Positions 1 to 6,772 of a stretch of DNA of 64,000 bases are shown here, in pieces. The notes beneath the pieces are model-generated. The model did not search any database, was not told the origin of the DNA, and was given only the letters and a program-made list of their open reading frames with translations. Origin of the DNA: Bacillus sp. NTK071 (GTDB lineage Bacteria; Bacillota; Bacilli; Bacillales; Guptibacillaceae); contig NZ_JAFKOI010000014.1 of the NCBI RefSeq assembly GCF_017303315.1, positions 1 to 64,000 on the forward strand. Reading direction: 5' to 3'. The translations under genes were made by a program, and so were the position numbers. Position 1 is the stretch's first letter. Each line of letters begins with the position of its first letter.

Positions 1-309
1 TTTGAGAAAGGCCTGGAACTTTTTTAGAATCTCATTCTCCAACTCTTTTTCTTTCAGTTTTTTCTCCAATTCTTTAATCCGTTTGGCGTCAGCTAAACTG
101 CCCTGATCTTCCACTTTAGATCTCATCGTTTTAGATGAGTCCTTTAATCCATCTTCTCCACGTTTTTTATAGCGGTGGAGCCAGTTATAGATCGAATCTG
201 GGTTATAACCAATTTCTTCTGCCACCACTCTGACAGGCTTGTTTTCTTTTAGAACTTGATCAACAGCTCTTTTTCTTAATTCAAATGTAGAATGTGGTTT
301 TCTCGCCAT
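1..309 (-). CDS. IS3-family transposase OrfA (3' end outside window)
   Basis: The minus-strand reading frame starts at ATG 309-307, preceded by AGGGGGA, and runs open to the window edge. The visible 103 residues begin MARKPHSTFELRKRAVDQVL. They contain a helix-turn-helix (VVAEEIGYNPDSIYNWLHRY, about residues 29-48) followed by a lysine/glutamate-rich coiled coil (IKELEKKLKEKELENEILKK). This layout is typical of OrfA of IS3-group elements, which binds the terminal repeats and is normally fused to the DDE catalytic OrfB by frameshifting. OrfB would lie to the left, outside the window. The family is clear; the exact IS name is not. Confidence 0.88.
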   Translation of the reverse strand, partial: MARKPHSTFELRKRAVDQVLKENKPVRVVAEEIGYNPDSIYNWLHRYKKRGEDGLKDSSKTMRSKVEDQGSLADAKRIKELEKKLKEKELENEILKKFQAFLK

Positions 310-381
310 TACCTTTTTCCCCCTTAGACTCACTTGTCTCGTATCTTTATGATACCTCATGTGTCCATTATAAGGGGGTCA
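1..381 (-). mobile_element. Right-hand end of an IS3-type insertion sequence
   Basis: Read on the minus strand, the likely terminal inverted repeat begins TGACCCCCTTATAATGGACA at position 381 and lies about 70 bp upstream of the OrfA start, as in IS150-like elements. The TG terminal dinucleotide fits the IS3 group. The sequence just outside (382-412) is a GTCACCACCCG/TTGTCGAA repeat, so the element seems to have landed at or beside a dispersed repeat. The other end is outside the window, so the boundary is inferred from one terminus. Confidence 0.7.
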
Positions 382-385
382 ACCA

Positions 386-412
386 CTGTCACCACCCGTT
401 TTTTGTCGAATG
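386..412 (+). repeat. Partial copy of the GTGACAGGCACC dispersed repeat
   Basis: It matches the right half of the family (CACCACCCG followed by TTTTTTGTCGAAT). The left half is missing or replaced at the insertion sequence boundary. The stretch between the insertion sequence and the next gene (382-745) otherwise holds only one terminator hairpin and AT-rich DNA. Confidence 0.7.
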
Positions 413-437
413 AGATTTGGGAAATTTTAGTAGCACT

Positions 438-469
438 AAAGAGTCCTTCGATTACGAAGGGCTCTTTTT
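438..469 (+). terminator. Orphan rho-independent terminator
   Basis: AAAGAGTCCTTCG and CGAAGGGCTCTTTTT form a strong hairpin with a four-base loop and a T-run. No gene ends just upstream on the plus strand, so it may be a remnant of the gene interrupted to the left. Confidence 0.75.
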
Positions 470-745
470 AGAGGCTTTACTAACGTAATATCGTTTTTTA
501 TGGATGATAGTGCAGTATTCAATAATAAAAAGTGCAAACAATTCTAAAATGACCGAGAATACTCATTTCTTCTACGAAAATATACAATTTTCGACCGGAA
601 ATGCTTGTTTTAGCTCTCTTTCTTATGGGCTAATAGTCCGATTTTTGTGATTTGATTCCTCTTTAGATGTATTCGGATTATTTACTAAACATTCAATTAA
701 TGGAATAATTAGGATAGTAATTTAACTCTTTAGGAGGTAATTTGT

Positions 746-2119
746 TTGTATAAGAAAACGCTTACAGTAGCTTTGGCTACAGGTCTGGCTCTAAGTCCGA
801 TGTCTTTCTCGGTTGATGCAGCGAAACCTGCGCCTAATGAACAATCGGATCACGCATTTGATAACAAAGTGATTAAGAAAATCAGTGCGGACAACATGTA
901 TAACAACATTGATTTACTATCTAAACAACCTCGAGCAGCGGGTACGGAAGGTGAGTTTAAGGCGGTTCAGTACATAAAGAGCGAGTTTGAGAGCTATGGC
1001 TATCAGACTGAATTGCAGCCATTCACGATTCAAGAATGGGATGGGGGAACTTCAAGCCTTACGTTTAATGATGAAGTGTTCTCTGGTGATGTTCGTTCGT
1101 TTCAAGGATCAATCAACGATAGTGTAACAGGGTCACTTGTTTATGTTGGACTTGCATCTGCAAGTGAAGTAGGTGATGAAGTCGCAGGAAAGATTGCTTT
1201 AATTGAGCGTGGTTCTTTTAGTTTCTATGAGAAGATTCAAAACGTCTATGATAAAGGTGCTATCGGTGTGATCATGTTTAATGGCGAAGGGCGGTCTGGT
1301 AACGATTTTGGATACGCTTATGAAGGGCAGGACATTCCGGCTGTGGCCATTACAAGGGAAGCGGGACTTGGTCTTGTTGAAAGGCTACAGACTGAAGATG
1401 TTCAAGCAAGTGTAAGCGTGGAGAATGCAGGTCCAGTTGATAAAACGTCCTATAACGTAATTGCGAAGAAAGAACCTCATCCGAACAAGGACAATGGACA
1501 GATTGTTTCAGTGGGAGCGCACCACGATTCAGTTCCTAATGGACCCGGGGCAAACGATGATGCTTCAGGAGTTGCGGCAACACTTGAGCTAGCGAGAATA
1601 ATGGCCAAAACCCCTACTGATACAGAGCTTCGATTCGTGACGTTTGGAGCGGAAGAAAAAGGGTTAGTCGGCTCTTACCACTATGCGGACTCACTATCAG
1701 ATGAAGAGCTTCAAAACACGATTGCTCATTTTCAAATGGATATGGTAGGGAGCCGTGACGCAGGCGATCTAATCATGTTTACTCCAGACGGAAACAAGAA
1801 TTTCGTAACAGATCTTGGTGCTTCTGCAGGTGCGAGAATTTCTGGAGCTGTCGATTATGGACAGCTAGGGCGAAGCGATCATGTTCCGTTCTTCCTAAAA
1901 GGAATTCCGTCAGCTTTGTTCATTCATGCGCCTCTTGAGCCGTGGTACCATTCTCCTGATGATACGATTGATAAAATAAGCAAAGAGAAACTCCAAAATG
2001 TCGCGGAAATCGTAGGAGCTTCCGTCTATCAGATTGCACGACCAGACACACCTGCTTTGGAGCATGCGAGAGTTGCGCCGAAGCCAGCAGACTATGATTT
2101 TGATGATCGTCCATTGTAA
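746..2119 (+). CDS. ywaD: Secreted M28 zinc aminopeptidase with PA domain (YwaD-like)
   Basis: 457 residues starting at TTG, eight bases after AGGAGGT. It opens with a Sec signal peptide (MYKKTLTVALATGLALSPMS, cleavage after SVDA). A protease-associated domain lies at about 100-220. The C-terminal M28 catalytic domain shows the metal and catalytic residues of co-catalytic zinc aminopeptidases: GAHHDS (about 256-261), the bridging D in ANDDASG, GAEEKGL (about 300), MDMVGSRD and HSPDDT (about 401). Length and order match the B. subtilis double-zinc aminopeptidase YwaD (455 aa). It should release N-terminal amino acids outside the cell. It stands alone and has its own terminator. Confidence 0.93.
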   Translation: MYKKTLTVALATGLALSPMSFSVDAAKPAPNEQSDHAFDNKVIKKISADNMYNNIDLLSKQPRAAGTEGEFKAVQYIKSEFESYGYQTELQPFTIQEWDGGTSSLTFNDEVFSGDVRSFQGSINDSVTGSLVYVGLASASEVGDEVAGKIALIERGSFSFYEKIQNVYDKGAIGVIMFNGEGRSGNDFGYAYEGQDIPAVAITREAGLGLVERLQTEDVQASVSVENAGPVDKTSYNVIAKKEPHPNKDNGQIVSVGAHHDSVPNGPGANDDASGVAATLELARIMAKTPTDTELRFVTFGAEEKGLVGSYHYADSLSDEELQNTIAHFQMDMVGSRDAGDLIMFTPDGNKNFVTDLGASAGARISGAVDYGQLGRSDHVPFFLKGIPSALFIHAPLEPWYHSPDDTIDKISKEKLQNVAEIVGASVYQIARPDTPALEHARVAPKPADYDFDDRPL

Positions 2120-2126
2120 TTGAAAA

Positions 2127-2170
2127 AGGCTTGAAGAAGCGGGCACTTGCCTTCTCTTCAAGCTTTTTTT
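2127..2170 (+). terminator. Terminator of the M28 aminopeptidase gene
   Basis: AGGCTTGAAGAAG pairs with CTTCTCTTCAAGCT and is followed by TTTTTTT, eight bases after the stop codon. Confidence 0.9.
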
Positions 2171-2237
2171 GATGTGAATTTCGTTTCTTGCCTTTTGAGA
2201 CGAGACCAACTTAGGTAAAAGGTCTATCTAAATATAG

Positions 2238-2265
2238 TTGTCTTCTATGATAAGATGATTAGTAT
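2238..2265 (+). promoter_or_regulatory. Possible promoter of the toxin mRNA
   Basis: TTGTCT (2238-2243), 16 bases, TAGTAT (2260-2265). It predicts a start near 2272, just ahead of the G-rich 5' end that can pair with the 3' end of the message. The -10 match is weak, so this is tentative. Confidence 0.4.
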
Positions 2266-2286
2266 CAGCTGCAATGCAGGGTGGGC

Positions 2287-2319
2287 GGCGGTACCCCGTT
2301 GATGAAAGGGGGTGCTGCC
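2287..2319 (+). promoter_or_regulatory. 5' hairpin partly sequestering the toxin ribosome binding site
   Basis: GGCGGTACCC (2287-2296) can pair with GGGTGCTGCC (2310-2319) over ten positions including G-U pairs. The 3' arm contains the distal part of the AAAGGGGGTG Shine-Dalgarno (2305-2314) of the toxin ORF. Separately, GCAGGGTGGG (2276-2285) is perfectly complementary to CCCACCCTGC (2417-2426) just after the stop codon, allowing a 5'-3' fold-back of the mRNA. Confidence 0.65.
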
Positions 2320-2323
2320 TATA

Positions 2324-2416
2324 ATGATGAGCACATTTGAGGCGCTTGTTTTAATGATTAGCTTTGCTTCTCTCGTGGTCACAATTATTACGGTTTCTAG
2401 TAATAAAAAGAAGTAA
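2324..2416 (+). CDS. Holin-like type I toxin, 30 residues
   Basis: The ORF is 30 codons. It starts MMSTFEALVLMISF, continues as one hydrophobic segment (SLVVTIITV) and ends SSNKKK. This is the pattern of the putative holin-like toxin group (TxpA/BsrG relatives: M-S-T/V-F/Y-E/Q-x-L, a single membrane helix, lysine tail). AAAGGGGGTG lies ten bases before the start. Such peptides insert into the membrane and are held off by a cis-encoded antisense RNA. Here the sequence shows RNA hairpins upstream, a bidirectional terminator directly after the stop, and a strong convergent promoter to the right. Confidence 0.82.
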   Translation: MMSTFEALVLMISFASLVVTIITVSSNKKK

Positions 2417-2460
2417 CCCACCCTGCCCCGGCCAAGGTTTAAGGTGAGTTACTTTTTCTT
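2413..2460. terminator. Bidirectional terminator shared by toxin and antitoxin
   Basis: GTAACCCACC (2413-2422) and GGTGAGTTAC (2443-2452) form a hairpin around the G-C-rich CTGCCCCGGCCAAGG loop region. TTTTTCTTT follows on the plus strand and TTCTTTTT on the minus strand. Confidence 0.75.
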
Positions 2461-2504
2461 TATGCCTTTTGAGCCGCCGCTCTTCATGCGGAGCAGCTGT
2501 ATGG

Positions 2505-2537
2505 ACGCTGGTGCTTATGCACCGGCGTTCTTTTTTT
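2505..2537 (+). terminator. Second terminator downstream of the toxin
   Basis: ACGCTGGTGC pairs with GCACCGGCGT across a TTAT loop and is followed by TCTTTTTTT. It may catch read-through of the toxin message. Confidence 0.8.
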
Positions 2538-2557
2538 ACTTTATGTGATCTAGTTTT

Positions 2558-2586
2558 ATTATATGCAATAAGGGTGCTCATGACAA
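2558..2586 (-). promoter_or_regulatory. Sigma-A promoter of the antitoxin RNA
   Basis: On the minus strand TTGTCA (2586-2581), a 17-base spacer and a perfect TATAAT (2563-2558). It faces the toxin gene and no protein-coding gene follows it. Confidence 0.72.
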
Positions 2587-2621
2587 GATGCAGCTCGCGC
2601 GCTCACGGAACCGCGGGTCGG

Positions 2622-2668
2622 AACCGCGGGTGACAGGCACCACCCGGTTTTTGTGAGATTTTGTCGAA
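2622..2668 (+). repeat. GTGACAGGCACC dispersed repeat
   Basis: CGCGGG, GTGACAGGCACCACCCG, then TTTTTGTG and the TTGTCGAA tail at 2661-2668. An extra partial copy of the left arm (CCGCGGGTCGGAA) precedes it. It sits immediately downstream of the 3' end of the propeller gene. Confidence 0.85.
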
Positions 2669-2673
2669 GGCGA

Positions 2674-3933
2674 TTAGAACAATAAAATCGGAGTGATTGT
2701 GACTCCGCCAGGACCGAAATTCGTAGGTAGTGTTCCAATGACGGTATCGGAGGAGGTGTCGATAATTGATACGGTACTATCTTCATTGTTCGTTACGTAA
2801 ACTCGTTTTGAATTTGGGGAAGCGGTTGCGATAACTGGTGCTTGTCCGATCGGGATGCTAGACGTTAATACTGTATTTGTCTTTACATTTATGACGGAGA
2901 CATCATTGCTGTTCTCGTTTGCGATATAGACCTTACTACCATCAGGTGTTATACAGATACCTACAGGACCCAGGCCAACAGGCATGTTCTCCGTAACCTC
3001 TTTCGTTTCAAGATCAATAATCGATACGGTGTTATCGACTTGGTTCGTAACAAAGGCTCGATCACCTTGTTGTGTAATAGCAATAAAGTTTGGTCCTGTG
3101 CCAACTGGAATGGTTGATTCAAAGGTATTCGTTTGCGTATTAATGATTGCCACAGCATCATCTTCTTGCAGTGGAACATACGCTTTAGAGCCATCTGGCG
3201 AGATGGTTACACCGACTGGACTTTTGCCTACAGGAATGGCGTTTCCGATGACTGAGTTGTTTACAGTATTGATCACTGTTACATCGTTACTTGATTGGTT
3301 AGCAACATAAGCACGCTGGGCGTCTGGCGTAAGGGCAATCCCTACTGGGTTCGTACCAACAGGTATCGTATCCGTTACCGTATTCGTCGTCGTATCTATA
3401 ACAGAAACTGAACTACTTCCGTTGTTTGTTACATATGCTTTCGTTCCGTCAGGTCTAATCGCAATAATTGCAGGAGTCGTTCCTACTGGAATCGTGGTCA
3501 CTTGTGTATTTGTTCCTGTTTCGAAAACGGATACCGTATTTCCGGTGAGGTTAGCTACATAAGCATAGAGTAGCTCGTTAATTTCTAACATATCCCCTTC
3601 CGTTCTTGAAGCTATTGTTCCGTTGTTTGAAGCTTTCTGGACAATAGACACAGTGATATCATTTTCCCCGATCCCACTTGTAAGTACACGAACGCCGAAA
3701 TTGGTTTCCACGGGGACATTTTCTAATTGAAACGTGTTGTTAGGTAAGGATTGTGGATTTAGACTAACAAGATTTAATCGATAGAGCTGACGGGATGAAA
3801 ATCCAGTTGTTACGCGATAAACCTGAATACTTACGAGAGCTGAACTTCGACCAGTGTTAGAGACTGATATGGTTATTTTACGTGTCTTAGGATTGGCTCG
3901 ATTATCGATGACTCCAGTATCAAAAACAGGCAA
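2674..3933 (-). CDS. Seven-bladed YVTN beta-propeller protein, copy A
   Basis: 419 residues from a TTG start with AAAGGTG upstream. Residues 1 to about 130 form an unrecognised N-terminal domain (MPVFDTGVIDNRANPKTRKI, predicted beta-rich, no signal peptide). Residues 133-419 are seven repeats of about 42 residues with the core AYVTNNGSSSVSVID / IPVGTNPVGIALTPDG, the YVTN/YncE propeller signature. The protein ends ITPILLF. The neighbouring copy B has the same architecture and the same last residues, so the pair arose by tandem duplication. The function is unknown. Such propellers are usually surface-associated binding modules, but no export signal is visible. Confidence 0.85.
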   Translation of the reverse strand: MPVFDTGVIDNRANPKTRKITISVSNTGRSSALVSIQVYRVTTGFSSRQLYRLNLVSLNPQSLPNNTFQLENVPVETNFGVRVLTSGIGENDITVSIVQKASNNGTIASRTEGDMLEINELLYAYVANLTGNTVSVFETGTNTQVTTIPVGTTPAIIAIRPDGTKAYVTNNGSSSVSVIDTTTNTVTDTIPVGTNPVGIALTPDAQRAYVANQSSNDVTVINTVNNSVIGNAIPVGKSPVGVTISPDGSKAYVPLQEDDAVAIINTQTNTFESTIPVGTGPNFIAITQQGDRAFVTNQVDNTVSIIDLETKEVTENMPVGLGPVGICITPDGSKVYIANENSNDVSVINVKTNTVLTSSIPIGQAPVIATASPNSKRVYVTNNEDSTVSIIDTSSDTVIGTLPTNFGPGGVTITPILLF

Positions 3934-3971
3934 TACACTTCAGCACCTTTCTTTTTATATGTGATGGAAAT

Positions 3972-5246
3972 CTAAAAAAGCAGTATAGGAGTAATGGTAA
4001 TAACGCTAGGATTTAGACCGGCCGGTAACGTCGCGGTGACTGTATTTGTCGTTGTATCGATTACAGTAATCGTGTTGTTACCGATACTTGGAACATAAAC
4101 TTTGGAACCATCAGGCGTTATAGCTACTATGACGGGATTAGGTCCGACTGGTATTGGTGTACCCATAATGGTATTTGTAATTAGATTGATAACCGTAACA
4201 GTTCCGTCAGTTTCACTTCCAACGTACGCTCGTGAGCCATCCGGGCTAACAATGATGCCGATTGGCTTAACCCCAACAGGAATGGTGGTATCTAGGACTG
4301 TATTTTGCGTTGTATCAATGATTGAAACGGTATTATCAAGTTCATTCGTCACGTACCCCCTTGTCCCATCTGGAGACAAGTCAATGAAAGAAGGATTTGT
4401 TCCAACAATTAGTTTATCTTCAACAGTGTTTGTAGCGGTATCCACAATTGCAACGGCATTTTCGGACTGAAGAGTAACGTATACTCTTTTTCCGTCTGGA
4501 GAAATGGTTAAGCCAGATGGACTATCCCCTACAATGATCGGAGAACCGATTGGGGTATTGGTAGCTGTGCTAAAAAGGGTGATTGTGTTCTCGCCAGAGT
4601 TCGCTACGTAACCTTTTGTGGCATCAGGTGTAATGGCTGCAGCTAAAGGTGCATTACCCACTGGAAATGTTTTAATTACTGAATTCGTCGCGGTATCAAC
4701 AACTGTTACTGAATTATCTCCGTTCATCGTAATATATGCCTTAGTCCCATCGGGAGTAAATGCTGGATAAATAGGATTAAGGCCTACTGGTATTTCCTTC
4801 ACTACCGTATTCGTACCTGTGTCATATACAGTTACGGAATTGCCTCCGAAATTTGTTACATAGACAAACAACAACTCATCAACCACCGTCATATTGCCAG
4901 TTGTATATGTTGTTGACTGGGTATTGTTACTTTTTGTCTCAGTAATTGAAATGGCAATGTTATTCCCACCAAGTTCACTCGTAATAACTCGCACACCAAA
5001 TGTGTCAAAGTCTGCAGGAAGATCATCAATTGTAAAAGTGCTATTCGGTGAATCAATAGAGCTCAATCCCACTAAGTTGATAGCAGTAAATGTTCGATTA
5101 CCAAAACCTGCTCCTGAATTCACGATTTTATAGACCTGGATACCTACAGTAGCGAAATAGTGACCACTGTTGGTTACACGAACAGATAGACGTGTAGTGC
5201 GGGGAGTTCTTTTGTTATCAATTGCGCCAGTATCATAAATTGGCAA
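3972..5246 (-). CDS. Seven-bladed YVTN beta-propeller protein, copy B
   Basis: 424 residues from a TTG start with GGAGGT seven to eight bases upstream. The N-terminal domain resembles that of copy A (MPIYDTGAIDNKRTPRTTRL) and is followed by seven YVTN blades from about residue 137 (YVTNFGGNSVTVYDTGTNT onwards) ending ITPILLF. It precedes copy A by 38 bases, so the two are probably co-transcribed. No signal peptide, transmembrane segment or LPXTG motif is visible. The N-terminal domain shared only by these two proteins here is the part worth identifying. Confidence 0.85.
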   Translation of the reverse strand: MPIYDTGAIDNKRTPRTTRLSVRVTNSGHYFATVGIQVYKIVNSGAGFGNRTFTAINLVGLSSIDSPNSTFTIDDLPADFDTFGVRVITSELGGNNIAISITETKSNNTQSTTYTTGNMTVVDELLFVYVTNFGGNSVTVYDTGTNTVVKEIPVGLNPIYPAFTPDGTKAYITMNGDNSVTVVDTATNSVIKTFPVGNAPLAAAITPDATKGYVANSGENTITLFSTATNTPIGSPIIVGDSPSGLTISPDGKRVYVTLQSENAVAIVDTATNTVEDKLIVGTNPSFIDLSPDGTRGYVTNELDNTVSIIDTTQNTVLDTTIPVGVKPIGIIVSPDGSRAYVGSETDGTVTVINLITNTIMGTPIPVGPNPVIVAITPDGSKVYVPSIGNNTITVIDTTTNTVTATLPAGLNPSVITITPILLF

Positions 5247-5340
5247 GAAGAGAAACCTCCTTTTAAGTGTTTGCTATATCGTATTCAACAAGGATGAAGA
5301 TTGCTTGTACTATTGGGGGGATTTCATTCGCAGATCATTC

Positions 5341-5385
5341 GCGGGTGACAGGCACCACCCGGTTTTTCGGTTATTATGTCGAACG
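5341..5385 (+). repeat. GTGACAGGCACC dispersed repeat
   Basis: GCGGGTGACAGGCACCACCC then GGTTTTTCGGTTATTAT and GTCGAACGA. Together with the copy at 2622 it brackets the two propeller genes. Confidence 0.88.
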
Positions 5386-5523
5386 AAAGTTAATGGGCTT
5401 AGACAGGTACTGAGTTAAATAGACGAAATATATATAATGTTCAGTCAATAAATGACACTTTGTACAATGTGAGATGTAAAAGGCTTTGCTATAGTGAAGA
5501 AAACAGTGAAAAGGGTGATAGAT

Positions 5524-6768
5524 ATGGGGATTAATCGAACGCGTTTACAGAAGCACCTCGAGGAACTGGCTGAAATCGGAAAGATCGGTGAGACGGGTGT
5601 TTGTCGTCTTGCTCATTCAAAAGAGGACCGCGAAGCAGTGAATGTTGTGAAGAGCTGGATGGAAGAAGCGGGACTCAATACAAAAATCGATGGTTTCGGT
5701 AATTTAATAGGAAGAGTGGAGGGGACTGAGAAAGACAAACCGATTCTCATGCTCGGCTCCCATATCGATTCTCAGCCATATGGCGGTCGCTTCGATGGTA
5801 CAGCAGGTGCACTTGGTGCCATCGAAGTAGTACATACAATGAAAGATAACGGAATTACACCAAAGCGTACGATCGAAGTGATCTGCTTTTCGGATGAAGA
5901 AGGGTCGCGCTTTAACAAAGGCGTTTTCGGTGTGCGTGCACTCGCAGGTTTGCTTGAAGAAGGCGAGCTTGAGAGAAAAGATAAGAACGGTGTAACAAGA
6001 AAAGATGCTCTGAAAGAATTTGGTGTGGAGCCTGATCTTACCGAAAGCCCCGTTTATAAAAAAGGAGAGATTGAAGCTTTCCTAGAGCTCCATATTGAAC
6101 AGGGGCCAGTTCTTGAGTCAAAGAATAAACCTGTCGGGATCGTGTCCGGGATTTCAGGACCCATCTGGCTAACGGTTACATTAGAAGGCTTTGCGGGGCA
6201 TGCGGGTTCGGTTCCGATGCACTTACGAAAAGATGCGATGATCGGGGCGAGTGAAATCATTTCAAAATTTGATCGCCTTATTAAAGAAGAAGGTAAGGAT
6301 ACGACTGTCGGTACTGTTGGAAGCGTACAGGTTTTTCCGAATTCGCGAAACATTATTCCTGAAAGAGTGGAGTTCACGATTGATTTGCGTGACATCGACC
6401 TTGAACATCGTACGAAGCTTGAGGAAAAGCTGTATACGGTTATTGAGGAGACAACTTCTTCTTACAATTTGACTCACACAATCAGTGAAGATACGAGAAG
6501 CGAGCCGAGGTACTGCGCAGATTGGATTAAGAACATCATGAAAGCGGAAGACAAGGCGCTTGGTCTTGAGTCACCAGTTTTAATGAGTGGTCCATTTCAT
6601 GATGCGTTATTTATGTCATACATCAGTGATTATGGAATGATTTTCGTTCGCTGTGAAAAAGGAATTAGCCATAATCCACTTGAGTTTGCAGAAATGGATG
6701 ATATCGAGAAGGGCGTTCAGTTGCTTTACCAGACTGCGTTACGAATTGCTCAGGATGAGAAGGAGTGA
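5524..6768 (+). CDS. M20-family amidohydrolase (allantoate amidohydrolase / N-carbamoyl-L-amino acid hydrolase type)
   Basis: 414 residues. I start it at ATG 5524 (MGINRTRLQKHL), preceded by AAGGGTGAT, rather than at the upstream GTG 5494. The dizinc ligands of the AllC/HyuC/AmaB group are present: GSHIDSQPYGGRFDGT (about 79-94), SDEEGSRF (about 123), HIEQGPVLE (about 190) and GPFHDALF (about 358), with the dimerisation lid domain between. The enzyme should split a ureido or carbamoyl group from an amino acid-like substrate. It is the first gene of a four-gene operon with another amidohydrolase and a sodium symporter, pointing to uptake and use of one nitrogen compound. The precise substrate cannot be read from the sequence. 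Confidence 0.87.
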   Translation: MGINRTRLQKHLEELAEIGKIGETGVCRLAHSKEDREAVNVVKSWMEEAGLNTKIDGFGNLIGRVEGTEKDKPILMLGSHIDSQPYGGRFDGTAGALGAIEVVHTMKDNGITPKRTIEVICFSDEEGSRFNKGVFGVRALAGLLEEGELERKDKNGVTRKDALKEFGVEPDLTESPVYKKGEIEAFLELHIEQGPVLESKNKPVGIVSGISGPIWLTVTLEGFAGHAGSVPMHLRKDAMIGASEIISKFDRLIKEEGKDTTVGTVGSVQVFPNSRNIIPERVEFTIDLRDIDLEHRTKLEEKLYTVIEETTSSYNLTHTISEDTRSEPRYCADWIKNIMKAEDKALGLESPVLMSGPFHDALFMSYISDYGMIFVRCEKGISHNPLEFAEMDDIEKGVQLLYQTALRIAQDEKE

Positions 6769-6772
6769 TACT

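Larger units (their letters stand above)
2405..2551 (-). ncRNA. Predicted antisense antitoxin RNA
   Basis: A promoter on the minus strand at 2586-2558 would start an RNA near 2551. It would run leftwards into the hairpin at 2413-2452, which is followed on this strand by TTCTTTTT (2412-2405). The RNA would be about 145 nt and overlap the 3' part of the toxin message, as RatA overlaps txpA and SR4 overlaps bsrG. The ends are predicted from the promoter and terminator only. Confidence 0.65.

Noticed and set aside
1910-2209. Minus-strand ORF over the 3' end of the M28 aminopeptidase
   Set aside because: It is the antisense shadow of a well-supported gene and runs through that gene's terminator.
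2276-2590. Reading the toxin region as a riboswitch or a small membrane subunit gene
   Set aside because: The convergent promoter, the shared terminator and the holin-like peptide fit a type I toxin-antitoxin locus better, and no known riboswitch core is present.
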